Source of the DNA: Alistipes sp.
GTDB lineage: Bacteria > Bacteroidota > Bacteroidia > Bacteroidales > Rikenellaceae
DNA: 51,709 bases
Reading direction: 5' to 3'
Assembly (NCBI GenBank): GCA_017631255.1
Contig: JAGBTP010000024.1
Span: forward strand, 1-51,709
The translations under genes were made by a program, and so were the position numbers. The notes under the pieces are model-generated. The model was not told the origin of the DNA. It worked only from the letters and a program-made list of their open reading frames with translations, and ran no database searches. This document shows positions 7,295 through 15,527 of the stretch, one piece after another. Position 1 is the stretch's first letter, and each line of letters opens with the position of its first letter.

Positions 7295-8167
7295 ATGTCA
7301 AACCACTGTCCAGCTACTTGTCACTCATATGCCCTGGAGCCTGAAGCGGGATTCTCCCTGATTACCCTCAAGGAGGGTGATAAGTTGGTCTTTGAGCACG
7401 GTGACTTTAACCGCATTCTCTTCCTTACGAAGGGTAACTTCGAGATTACATCGGAGGAGCGTCGCGACTATGTGGTGCGCGAGGGTCACTTTGTGTTCTG
7501 CTTCCGTGCTTTCCACTACGAGATTACGGCTCTGAGCGATGTAGAGATTGTTAAGGCGCACTTCATTGCTGCTGGTGCGGCGTGCGATATGATTCCGTTT
7601 AATAGCATTGCCGGCAAGATCAAGAAGATAAACTACAAATTTACGCAGGTGGCAATGAACGAGCCTATGAACCTGCTGCTCGAGTCAATGAAGATGTACC
7701 TCGGCAATGCAATGCACTGTAACCACTTGCATAGCGCCAAGATTAAGGAGATGTTCGTCATCTTCAAGTTCTTCTACTCACCTCAGATTCAGCTCCGTAC
7801 ATTCTACAACCTCTTCGACCGTAACCAGTCGTTCGTGTCGCTCGTTCGAAACAACGCACCACGAGTTAAGACCGTAGAGGAGCTTGCCGACATCTGCGGT
7901 TTCAGCATTCAGCACTTTAATAATATGTTCAAGCAGGAGTTCCACGATACTCCTTACAGCTGGATGCAGAAGCAGCGCATCGTCGAGATTGAGCGTCTGC
8001 TTACCGAGACCAATGTGCCGCTTAAGAGCATCATCAAGATGTATAGCTTCACCAACCACGGTCACTTTGCACTCTTCTGCCGTAAGTACTTGAAAAAGAC
8101 GCCACTTAAGATTCGTAAGGAGGCGCGTGCTAAGCGTGATGCTCAGGTCGAGCAGGGCGCAGAGTAG
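7295..8167 (+). CDS. AraC-family transcriptional regulator
   Basis: A 290-residue cytoplasmic regulator. Residues ~1-120 form a cupin-like sensor domain (SLITLKEGDKLVFEHGDFNRI, with FCFRAFHYEI further on). Residues ~190-280 hold the paired helix-turn-helix of AraC proteins: first helix pair VEELADICGFSIQHFNNMFK, second pair PLKSIIKMYSFTNHGHFALF, then CRKYLKKTPLKIRK. It has a well-formed promoter and its own terminator, so it is monocistronic. The ligand and targets are not evident; neighbouring genes are not an obvious regulon. The perfect palindrome 50 nt upstream of its promoter could be an autoregulatory site (inference). Confidence 0.9.
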   Translation: MSNHCPATCHSYALEPEAGFSLITLKEGDKLVFEHGDFNRILFLTKGNFEITSEERRDYVVREGHFVFCFRAFHYEITALSDVEIVKAHFIAAGAACDMIPFNSIAGKIKKINYKFTQVAMNEPMNLLLESMKMYLGNAMHCNHLHSAKIKEMFVIFKFFYSPQIQLRTFYNLFDRNQSFVSLVRNNAPRVKTVEELADICGFSIQHFNNMFKQEFHDTPYSWMQKQRIVEIERLLTETNVPLKSIIKMYSFTNHGHFALFCRKYLKKTPLKIRKEARAKRDAQVEQGAE

Positions 8168-8300
8168 CGGTAGAGCTGCGTAGCCTGTGCCCAAATTATG
8201 GGGGGGGTGCGGTGGTGTCGCGGAGCATTCCAATGCGAGCGGGCGTGCATAACCGAACCGATGAGTAGGTGAGGGCTACGGCATACATATATATATTTAA

Positions 8301-8335
8301 TGGGCTGTCCATCGGTGTGGACAGCCCATATTTTT
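8301..8335 (+). terminator. terminator of the AraC-family gene
   Basis: Perfect 10-bp stem TGGGCTGTCC (8301-8310) / GGACAGCCCA (8319-8328) with an 8-nt loop, then TATTTTTG. The rest of the 8168-8418 gap holds only G-rich sequence (a run of seven G near 8200) and nothing else recognisable. Confidence 0.85.
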
Positions 8336-8418
8336 GTGTGTAGAGGTGCAAACTCCTTATGTGGCACCTTGCGCCGTTGCGAGGTTAGCCCCTGATATGG
8401 CGAAGTGCCGTTGTGAGG

Positions 8419-8769
8419 TTAGCCTCTGATGTAGTGGGGCATCTCCTCGGGGATCTCGAGCGAGAATTCGACAAGGCCACTGACCTCGCCACGCTCGTAC
8501 CACGGTGCCTGGTAGATGAGCTTGCGGAGTGTGCCCTTCTGGATGGTGTAGGCGTTGGTTGTGCCCTCGTTGATGAGGCGCTGGATAATCTCGCGTGAGC
8601 GCGTAGAGTGGCAGGGCAACATAGACTTGCCACGCACATCGCCATTGACATCAATGGAGCGTTTGTTCTGGTAGAGCACCACGCCGTCGAGGTCGCAAAC
8701 CGTGATGGCACAGCTGGTTAGGTTATCGCCCCAGGGGCAATTCTTGAAATCGAAATCGATGTTTAACAT
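8419..8769 (-). CDS. small stand-alone PAS-domain protein
   Basis: A 116-residue protein with no signal peptide. It looks like a single PAS domain: the core strand pair (AITVCDLDGVVLYQNKRSID), the loop GKSMLPCHS, the helix SREIIQRLINEG, and the final strands TLRKLIYQAPWYERGEVSGL and VEFSLEIP. There is no output domain. It starts 23 nt downstream of the RelA/SpoT gene and is probably the last gene of that long minus-strand run. A sensory or partner role beside the (p)ppGpp synthetase is attractive, but it is only inferred from position. Confidence 0.8.
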   Translation of the reverse strand: MLNIDFDFKNCPWGDNLTSCAITVCDLDGVVLYQNKRSIDVNGDVRGKSMLPCHSTRSREIIQRLINEGTTNAYTIQKGTLRKLIYQAPWYERGEVSGLVEFSLEIPEEMPHYIRG

Positions 8770-8792
8770 AGCTATCTGAGTTTTGGGTTAGA

Positions 8793-11012
8793 CTAATTTA
8801 CGCGATATACATTCCTCACGCCCTTGACGCGACGCAGCGAGTGGAGCAGCATCTCCACGACGCCGACGCTCGGTACCTCGACGGTGAGCTGTGCCGTGGC
8901 AGTGCCGTCGCCCTTGGGGTTGAAGTTGATGCCTCGCACTGAGAGCTTGAGCTCCTTGCTCGCAACATCCATAATCGTCGTGGCGATGCCCGGAATGTCG
9001 GCAGCCGATATGGCTACGGTGATGCGGAAGGCACCCTGTGCACCATCACGCCAGCGGGCGTCGATGACACGGTAGGGGTAGCGCTCACGCATACGGCGTG
9101 CGTTGGGGCAGTCCGAGCGGTGGATGGTGATGCCCGAACTGATAGTGATGAAGCCGAAGATGTCGTCGCCCTTAATCGGGTTGCAGCACTTGCCCAGCTT
9201 ATACTCTATATTATTAATAGTGTCGTCGATAATAAGGGCATCGGCACGCGGTGCGGCGGTCTCGCCACGCTCCTCCTTGAGGCGCAGCTTGCGCTCCTCG
9301 ACCTCGGCGGCAGCCTGTCGGCGCTGCTCGTCGGCCTGGCCCGAAAGCCACTGCTGGAGGATATCCTTAATCTGTGAGGCGTCGATCTTCTGGTCGGCGA
9401 TGGCGACATAGAGCTCGTTGCCCGTACGAATCTTGAGGTACTTGCATAGGTAGGCGACGGCCTCGTCGATGGCGATGTCGAGCTTCCAATTCTTCAGTTT
9501 GCGCTCCAGCTCCTCACGACCCAGACGGGCGTGCTTGAGGCGCTCCTCACGGAGGTAGAGGCGTATCTTGCTGCGCGCCTTCTGCGTCACACAGATGTTG
9601 AGCCAGTCGGCCTTAGGGGTCTGGTCCTTGCGCGTGATGACCTCGCAGATGTCGCCATTGTGCAGCGGCTCCTTAATAGGCACAACCTTGCCGCCAACCT
9701 TACCGCCCGTACATATAGCACCGAGCGAGGTGTGGATGTCGAAGGCGAAGTCGAGCACCGTAGCTCCCTCGGGTAGCTTGCGGATATCGCCCGTAGGGGT
9801 GAAGACAAATATCTCTCCCTCAGATGGTTTGGCGTCGAAGCGGCGGGCAATAGACTCCGAAGGCGTATCCTCGAGCAGCTCGCGCAGCCTGCCAAGCCAC
9901 TCCTCAGCGCCCATACCGCCCTGCTTGACACCCTTATAGCGCCAGTGTGCTGCGATACCACGCTCAGCAACCTCGTCCATACGCTCGGTACGAATCTGTA
10001 CCTCCACCCAGCGGCCATCCTTGGTGACGACGGTGGTGTGGAGCGACTCGTAGCCGTTCGACTTGGGGATAGAGATCCAGTCGCGCATACGCTTAGGGTT
10101 GGGCGTGTAGAGCGAGGTGACATCGGAGTAGACGGTCCAGCAGAGCTGCTTCTCGTTCTCCAGCGGGCAGTCGATGATGATGCGCAGGGCGAAGATGTCG
10201 TAGACGCCCTTGAAGCCCACCTGCTGCTTCTTCATCTTCTGGTATATCGAAAATACGGACTTGGTGCGGCTCTTGATGTAGTACTTGATGCCGTCGGCAT
10301 CGAGCATCTTGCGCACAGGAGCGAGGAACTCCTCGATGAAGGCCATACGCTCTGCCTCGCTCTCCTTGAGTTCGGTGACGATGTGGGTGTAAGCCTCTGG
10401 CTCGATGTATTTTAGCGATAAATCTTCAAGCTCGCTCTTGATAGAGTATAGACCGAGTTTGTGGGCTATCTCGGCATATAGGTTGAGGCTCTCCCAGCTC
10501 TTGGCCAGGCGCTTCTTTTCGGGAAACATATCGAGCGAGCGCATAACCTCGAGTCTGTCTGCCAGCTTGACGAGGATGACGCGTGGGTCGTCGGAGTACG
10601 ACACAATCATATCGCGGAAATCCGAGGCCTGCTCCTTCGAGCGCTTGAGCTTGATGTCCGAAATCTTACATAGCGAGATGGCGATGCCCAGCACCTCGTC
10701 GCCATAGTCGGTGCGTATGGTGCGGCTTATCTCCTCAAGCCTATCGCTCTGCTCCTGCACCGCAATGCGCACAACATCGTGGATGAGGGCGGCGATGGTG
10801 GAGTTACGGCCAAGGCCAATGTTCTCAGCGACGATGCGTGCCATCGAGACGCTATGGTCGAGCATAGGGCTGCCGTCGTAGCGCTCACGCCCCGCAAGCT
10901 CACGCTCGGCAAAGGCAAGGGCGCTGTCGACCATCGTCTGCGTTGTGGTGGAGAACTGCGAGGCTATGTAGCCGCGAAAATCGGCGTAACGGTCTAATAT
11001 TGAGCTGTTCAT
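8793..11012 (-). CDS. relA: long RelA/SpoT homologue, probably synthetase-only
   Basis: (p)ppGpp metabolism enzyme of 739 residues with the long-RSH layout: HD domain (~45-200), synthetase (~245-365), TGS (~400-465, FVFTPTGDIRKLPEGATVLD), and a C-terminal zinc-finger/ACT part (KCCNPIKGDDIFGFIT, ACT at ~660-739). The synthetase keeps its key parts: RTKSVFSIYQKM, YDIFALR (Asp272), NGYESLH and VEVQIRT (Glu337). The HD domain keeps His53 and His78-Asp79. However, the HDxxED motif reads HDVVRI (Arg82-Ile83), and the RLHNMR motif reads RLEVMR (Glu155-Val156). These changes predict loss of ppGpp hydrolysis, so the call is a synthetase. It follows the methyltransferase gene by 21 nt and precedes the PAS gene by 23 nt. 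Confidence 0.93.
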   Translation of the reverse strand: MNSSILDRYADFRGYIASQFSTTTQTMVDSALAFAERELAGRERYDGSPMLDHSVSMARIVAENIGLGRNSTIAALIHDVVRIAVQEQSDRLEEISRTIRTDYGDEVLGIAISLCKISDIKLKRSKEQASDFRDMIVSYSDDPRVILVKLADRLEVMRSLDMFPEKKRLAKSWESLNLYAEIAHKLGLYSIKSELEDLSLKYIEPEAYTHIVTELKESEAERMAFIEEFLAPVRKMLDADGIKYYIKSRTKSVFSIYQKMKKQQVGFKGVYDIFALRIIIDCPLENEKQLCWTVYSDVTSLYTPNPKRMRDWISIPKSNGYESLHTTVVTKDGRWVEVQIRTERMDEVAERGIAAHWRYKGVKQGGMGAEEWLGRLRELLEDTPSESIARRFDAKPSEGEIFVFTPTGDIRKLPEGATVLDFAFDIHTSLGAICTGGKVGGKVVPIKEPLHNGDICEVITRKDQTPKADWLNICVTQKARSKIRLYLREERLKHARLGREELERKLKNWKLDIAIDEAVAYLCKYLKIRTGNELYVAIADQKIDASQIKDILQQWLSGQADEQRRQAAAEVEERKLRLKEERGETAAPRADALIIDDTINNIEYKLGKCCNPIKGDDIFGFITISSGITIHRSDCPNARRMRERYPYRVIDARWRDGAQGAFRITVAISAADIPGIATTIMDVASKELKLSVRGINFNPKGDGTATAQLTVEVPSVGVVEMLLHSLRRVKGVRNVYRVN

Positions 11013-11033
11013 ATATCGTACTATGTTTTGTCG

Positions 11034-11807
11034 TTAGTCTTTGCGTACCACCACGATGTCGTCGTTGGCGGTGGCGTAGAGCCTCATCTCCTCGGCGCTG
11101 AGTAGCCCGCTGGGCGTGATGCGCTCGACGCTAAAGCCCGCCTCCTCGAGGCGGTGGTCGTAGTCGCGTCCGTAGATGCGGCGGTGGTCGTACTGGCCGA
11201 AGATGGCGGTGCGTGCCGCAGGGTCGGTGATGCTGTCGTCCTCGAATGTCACCTCGCGTGACCTATCTTCGGGCACCACCATTATGCCCCACCCTCCGGG
11301 GCGCAGCACGCGGTAAAGCTCACGCATAGCGAGGCGGTCGTCGGCGATATGCTCGAAGAGGTGGTTGCAGATGGCCACATCTACCGAGGCGTCGGCGAGA
11401 GGTATCTGCTGCACATCGAAGTGCATATCGGCAAGGGGCGACTCAAGGTCGGCCGTGATGTAGCGCTCAGGGTAGGCGGCGTAGAGCCTGCGGAAGTGGC
11501 GCATAAGCGATAGCTCAGGGGCGATATGCAGGATGCGGGGGTGGCTATCGAGTAGTGCGGTGTGGCGCGTGATGTAGAGCCAGATAGCCCTATGTCGTTC
11601 GAGCGAGAGGCAGCGGGGGCAGAGGGCATCCTCGCGCGTGCGCACATAGCCGTAGCTGAGAAAGCGACGGCGCTCCGTGCCACAGAGGGGGCAGCGGCGA
11701 CCTCGACCTATGTAGGCGATGCCGAGGAGGGGTACGGCCCAGGTGGCGACGCGCTGCAACAGGCGGCGAGGTATATGGTTGAGTATCCAGCGGATAAGCC
11801 CCTTCAT
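11034..11807 (-). CDS. zinc-ribbon SAM-dependent methyltransferase
   Basis: A 257-residue protein with an N-terminal hydrophobic or amphipathic segment (RRLLQRVATWAVPLLGIAYI). A four-cysteine knuckle follows (CPLC at ~40, CPRC at ~63). The rest is a class I methyltransferase fold: motif I region ILHIAPELSLMRHF, acidic strand YITADLES, VDVAICNHLFEHI (motif IV) and LYRVLRPGGWGIMVVPED. The classical GxGxG is replaced by HIAPE, seen in some Bacteroidetes relatives. The substrate is unknown. It is packed between xseB (12 nt upstream) and relA (21 nt downstream) in the same transcription direction. Confidence 0.85.
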   Translation of the reverse strand: MKGLIRWILNHIPRRLLQRVATWAVPLLGIAYIGRGRRCPLCGTERRRFLSYGYVRTREDALCPRCLSLERHRAIWLYITRHTALLDSHPRILHIAPELSLMRHFRRLYAAYPERYITADLESPLADMHFDVQQIPLADASVDVAICNHLFEHIADDRLAMRELYRVLRPGGWGIMVVPEDRSREVTFEDDSITDPAARTAIFGQYDHRRIYGRDYDHRLEEAGFSVERITPSGLLSAEEMRLYATANDDIVVVRKD

Positions 11808-11819
11808 TGCTCGTGGGTG

Positions 11820-12023
11820 TTATTGGTTGATAATATCCTTAAGGTCGGCAGCGGTCTTAGTGAGTTGCTCACGACAGATGTCGATGAGCTCCTTGGCGCG
11901 CTTAACGGCGTCGGCAAGCTCGTTGACACTCAGCTCGCCACTGCGCAGCTTGGCAAGTATCTGTTCCAGCTGGCCAATGGCCTCGGCGTAGGGGATATCT
12001 CTCTTGGTTGCTTTTTTAGCCAT
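11820..12023 (-). CDS. xseB: exodeoxyribonuclease VII small subunit
   Basis: A 67-residue helical protein that joins XseA in exonuclease VII, which degrades single-stranded DNA into oligonucleotides. The family pattern is clear: YAEAIGQLEQILAKLRSGEL, then LADAVKRAKELIDICREQL. Length is normal. It starts 20 nt after the xseA stop, the standard xseA-xseB arrangement. Confidence 0.95.
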   Translation of the reverse strand: MAKKATKRDIPYAEAIGQLEQILAKLRSGELSVNELADAVKRAKELIDICREQLTKTAADLKDIINQ

Positions 12024-12043
12024 AACTTATTATGTTTCAGATG

Positions 12044-13321
12044 TTAATTCTTTAGTTTTATGTCCCGAATATCGGCGCTTAGTACTCCGTCGCTAAGCTC
12101 CACCTCGATGCTCTCTCCTATGTTCGCGCCTGCCGCCGTGGTGATATAACGCGCGCCGCTACGCAGTGCCGCAAAGCCGAGGCGGAGGATGTTGTCAATC
12201 TCGTAGCTCTCGACCACGCGTGCAGCACTATCGAGGCGTGCGCTTTCACGGTTAAGGAACATCGTTGCCTCGCTAAGTATCGAGCTTTCAAGTGATTGTA
12301 TATGGCGCTCGTGGTTGTGTACCACATCCTTGGCCAGGGCATATAGCTCGTTGCTATGCTGCATAATGCGGAGGCTCTCGTCGTTGAGCAGGCGCGTGAC
12401 AATGCCCTCAATCTCGAGCGATATGGTATCAAGGAGCGTTGCCTCGCCATCAGCCCACTCGACAAGTGTCGTAGCTACTACCGTAGGGGTCTTGCAACTC
12501 GTGTGGGCGACCATATCAACAACCGAGATATCCTTGTCGTGGCCTATGCCCGCAATAATGGGCAGCGGGAACTGCGCCGTATGCGAGGCTATGCGGTAGG
12601 AGTCGAAGAGGGCGAGGTCGCTGCGAGAGCCGCCACCACGGATGATGACGACGGCATCGAACTCCTCCTCGCGTGCAGCGATGTTGCCCAGGGCGGCGAT
12701 AACGCTATCCTCGGCAATATCGCCCTGCATAAGGCTCTCGAAAAGGGTGAGGCTAAAGCGATAGGGTGAGCGGCTTAGCTCGCGCACAAAGTCCTGATAA
12801 CCAGCAGCGGTAGCGCTCGACACCACGGCAAGGCGTAGCGTGGGGCGAGGGAGGGGCAGCTCGTGGTTCATATCCCAGACACCATCGGCCTCGAGGCGGG
12901 CGATGGTCTCACGACGGCGGCGCTCTACCTCACCGAGGGTATAGCTTGGGTCGAGGTCTATAATCTGGAGCGAGAAGCCGTAGGCCTCGTGGTAGGTGAC
13001 AACGACGCGCACAAGCACCTTGATGCCCTCGGCGAGAGGTGTGCTCGTAGCGCGCTCGAACATCGTGGCAATGGACTCATAGGCGCTACGCCATATCACG
13101 GCGCGTGCCGAGGCGCGTGGTGCACCCTCGCCAGTGCCCTTCTCGACGAGGTTGAGGTAGCAGTGGCCTGAGCGGTTGAGCTTGAGCTCCGAGATCTCGG
13201 CACTAACCCACAGAGGGTCGCTAAAGCGGCTCTCGAGGCTCGTACGCACCATACGCAGCAGGTCGTAAAGCGTGAGCGAGGCCTGCGGCGAGGTGGGGAT
13301 ATGTAGCTTGCTCTCGGTCAT
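12044..13321 (-). CDS. xseA: exodeoxyribonuclease VII large subunit
   Basis: Catalytic subunit of exonuclease VII. The protein has 425 residues. The N-terminal OB-fold (~15-110) contains LWVSAEISELKLNRSGHCYL. The central catalytic domain has SSATAAGYQDFVREL and the highly conserved RGGGSRSDLALFDSY, followed by AGIGHDKDISVVDMVAH. A long coiled-coil (~290-390) and a C-terminal segment follow. No residue loss is evident. xseB follows by 20 nt; the TonB-plug-like gene lies 18 nt upstream on the same strand. Confidence 0.96.
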   Translation of the reverse strand: MTESKLHIPTSPQASLTLYDLLRMVRTSLESRFSDPLWVSAEISELKLNRSGHCYLNLVEKGTGEGAPRASARAVIWRSAYESIATMFERATSTPLAEGIKVLVRVVVTYHEAYGFSLQIIDLDPSYTLGEVERRRRETIARLEADGVWDMNHELPLPRPTLRLAVVSSATAAGYQDFVRELSRSPYRFSLTLFESLMQGDIAEDSVIAALGNIAAREEEFDAVVIIRGGGSRSDLALFDSYRIASHTAQFPLPIIAGIGHDKDISVVDMVAHTSCKTPTVVATTLVEWADGEATLLDTISLEIEGIVTRLLNDESLRIMQHSNELYALAKDVVHNHERHIQSLESSILSEATMFLNRESARLDSAARVVESYEIDNILRLGFAALRSGARYITTAAGANIGESIEVELSDGVLSADIRDIKLKN

Positions 13322-13339
13322 TGGCGGTAGTGTGATGTG

Positions 13340-13885
13340 TTATCGGATAATGAGCTCCACCTCTTTTAGTGCCATCTTGCCCTTGGGTAGCTGGATGTTC
13401 ACCAGATGGGTGCTCTCAACAGTCGCGCCATTGCGCTCGGCAGGACTCCAGAGAGGGGCTATACATATAGCCTTGCGAACTTTTCTGAGAAATTCCAATG
13501 AGGTGGCTTCCAACACCTCGCTGATTGTCGCCTTGCCCTCCTTAGTGACTACGATGCGTAGCGAGACGCGCTCGGTGGGCATAGTGTCGCCCCACTTGAT
13601 GTGGTCGGCAAGGTAGTTGGTGAAGTTATCGTAGTCGCCGTGCGAGAACGAGGCAGGGGTGTCGTAGCGTAGCGTGACGAGGATGACACCATCGGAGGCG
13701 TCAGGGCCCCACTTGGCAATGGTATCCTCATCGGCGGGGAGAACATCGATGCGCTCGATATCCTCGTGAGGGATATGCTTGATGCTCGGAACAATCGCGC
13801 CATTAACCACATAGAGCGGCTCACGCGCCAAAAGTGGAGTGGCGGTGAGAAGGATGGTGGCAAGGAGTGCGATGACGGTGCGCAT
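13340..13885 (-). CDS. small secreted TonB-plug-like/TonB-C-like protein
   Basis: A 181-residue protein with a signal peptide (MRTVIALLATILLTATPLLA, mature start about residue 21). Residues ~22-75 resemble a miniature TonB-dependent-receptor plug: PLYVVNGAIV, IPHEDIERIDVLPADE, then ASDGVILVTLRY, but no barrel follows. Residues ~95-165 look like a TonB C-terminal fold (VSLRIVVTKEGKATISEVLE, then KVRKAICIAPLWSPA). A periplasmic partner of TonB systems is plausible but not shown. It is 72 nt past DUF2490 and 18 nt before xseA, so it may be co-transcribed with either. Confidence 0.7.
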   Translation of the reverse strand: MRTVIALLATILLTATPLLAREPLYVVNGAIVPSIKHIPHEDIERIDVLPADEDTIAKWGPDASDGVILVTLRYDTPASFSHGDYDNFTNYLADHIKWGDTMPTERVSLRIVVTKEGKATISEVLEATSLEFLRKVRKAICIAPLWSPAERNGATVESTHLVNIQLPKGKMALKEVELIIR

Positions 13886-13957
13886 AGTGTCGTGGTGTAT
13901 GGCGTGATAACGCGTTAATATACTGAATGTTGTCTATGAGTATCGTGCCCAGCGGGT

Positions 13958-14755
13958 CTAAAGTTTGAACTTGTAGCTGATGCCGAAGATATGGCGAAAC
14001 TCGTTCTCCTGGAGGTAGCCCTTGAGGTCGCCCTTGTTGGCCTTATAGTCGATATTATAGCCACGGTCGTAGTCGAAGTAGTAGTAGAAGTCGAGGCGGT
14101 GGTTACGCGTGATGCGCAGCTTGGCGCCCACACCTGCGCGGTAGCGCGTGATATAGTTATCGGTGCGTAGCGGTGCGGCCTTGAAGTTGGCAACAACGGC
14201 GGGGGCGTTGAGCGTGTTGTGGAGCTCGAAGAGGATGTATGGCGTCCAGCCCGTGTGGCGGATGCTGTACTCGGCCATAAGGCGTGAGCGGAGGATGATT
14301 TCGGGGTTCATCTTCTCGTAGCGGTTGACCGAGTCGGTGCGGAAGGTGGTCTGCACCCTCTCGCGCAGTGACAGCTCAACACGGCCCAGCTTGACCTTGC
14401 CCTCGAGGTTGAGGTTGGCACGATGGCGCGGCTTGTCCCACGACTTCTTGGTGTGGTCGTGGCTGTTGATGAGGATATAGTCGGCGCCGATGTCGAAGTA
14501 TTTGCACACCTCGTAGTTAAGGCCCACGGTTGTCTGCATACGGTCCACAGAGCCGAGGTCGTTATTTAGGCGGAGCTGAATGCCTGCCTCCAAGGATAGG
14601 TCCTTAGCCACCTCCCACTCGAAGGCGCCCTCGATGCGGGCGCGGAAGTCGTTGCTTGACACGGTGCCAGGGGCGGGGACATCCTGTGCCGTGGCGGTAG
14701 TCAGGGTGATGATGGCGGTAGCAAGGGTGGCGATATTGCGTAGTAATCGTTTCAT
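13958..14755 (-). CDS. DUF2490 outer-membrane protein
   Basis: A 265-residue protein from ATG 14755, preferred over an upstream ATG at 14782 because it gives a clean signal peptide (MKRLLRNIATLATAIITL...TATAQ) and avoids overlap with the preceding gene. The mature part is a beta-rich sequence of alternating strands (LEAGIQLRLNNDLGSVDRMQ, FDIGADYILI, RANLNLEGKV, LRERVQTTF) ending in FGISYKFKL, a terminal aromatic/aliphatic pattern typical of outer-membrane barrels. DUF2490 proteins commonly sit with DUF4956 and VTC genes, as here. Function is unknown; a link to surface or polyphosphate physiology is inferred from context. Confidence 0.85.
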   Translation of the reverse strand: MKRLLRNIATLATAIITLTTATAQDVPAPGTVSSNDFRARIEGAFEWEVAKDLSLEAGIQLRLNNDLGSVDRMQTTVGLNYEVCKYFDIGADYILINSHDHTKKSWDKPRHRANLNLEGKVKLGRVELSLRERVQTTFRTDSVNRYEKMNPEIILRSRLMAEYSIRHTGWTPYILFELHNTLNAPAVVANFKAAPLRTDNYITRYRAGVGAKLRITRNHRLDFYYYFDYDRGYNIDYKANKGDLKGYLQENEFRHIFGISYKFKL

Positions 14756-14765
14756 AGTTAGTGTG

Positions 14766-15515
14766 TTAGTTGTTAAATGCATTCTTCTCGTTTATCTTGA
14801 GCGTAGGCTCGGTCATCGCAACCTCGTCCTTCGAGGGGGTGTAGTAGACCTTCAGGAAGGCGACATCGCGAAGGAAGTCGACATTGCCAACATCGACCCT
14901 GCTCACCTTATGTCCGAGGCGCTGCTCGAGGTCGGCGATAAGCTCCTTGCGTCTATCGGGGCGGATGAGCTCGATACGCTCGTAGCAGACCAGCTTCGAG
15001 GCCTCGCGCTTGCGCAAGATGCCGTACTCAAGCACGGTGAGGAGCAAGAGGATGAGCGTGTTGGCAAGGAGTAGTTCGGCGTAAGAGACCATAAGGTTAC
15101 TACCGTTGATTACGGCTACGGCAATAGAGAGGAAGAGGTAGGTCATCTCGCGAATTGGTACCATCTCAGTGCGGTAGCGCATAATGCCAAATATCATAAA
15201 GAGGCCAAGGCCGATGCTAACATCGATGCCGACGCTCTTCATAAAGAAGAGGAGCATAAAGACCGCAGCCGAAAAGAGCGTGAGCGTAACCGAAAACTCC
15301 TTGCGGCGGCTCTTTGGGTAGTAGAAGAGCCAGGCGATGGCGGTGGTGATGACGAGGTTGAAGAAGAATTGCAGGCACAGCTGCTGCACCGACACGGTGT
15401 CGCAGAGCTGGATGCCAAGAAATGTGGCGCCAACCTCCTGACCTGAGCCGGTGAGTAGGGCTATCTCCTCGTCGAAGAGGCTGGGGTTGTTGATAGGTTC
15501 GTTGATGCTAATCAT
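14766..15515 (-). CDS. DUF4956 multi-pass membrane protein
   Basis: A 249-residue inner-membrane protein with about four to five hydrophobic helices between residues ~45 and 165 (FFFNLVITTAIAWLFYY, LTLFSAAVFMLLFFMKSVG, GLGLFMIFGIMRYR, TYLFLSIAVAVINGS, LLLANTLILLLLTVLEYGIL). A soluble C-terminal domain (~170-249) is of the ACT-like alpha/beta kind (CYERIELIRPDRRKELIADL). The segment MRYRTEMVPIREMTYLF is the conserved DUF4956 loop. It lies 12 nt after the VTC gene and 10 nt before DUF2490. The trio recurs in Bacteroidetes and is thought to be linked to polyphosphate or phosphate handling (family knowledge plus inference). Confidence 0.88.
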   Translation of the reverse strand: MISINEPINNPSLFDEEIALLTGSGQEVGATFLGIQLCDTVSVQQLCLQFFFNLVITTAIAWLFYYPKSRRKEFSVTLTLFSAAVFMLLFFMKSVGIDVSIGLGLFMIFGIMRYRTEMVPIREMTYLFLSIAVAVINGSNLMVSYAELLLANTLILLLLTVLEYGILRKREASKLVCYERIELIRPDRRKELIADLEQRLGHKVSRVDVGNVDFLRDVAFLKVYYTPSKDEVAMTEPTLKINEKNAFNN

Positions 15516-15527
15516 TATGGTGGTGGT

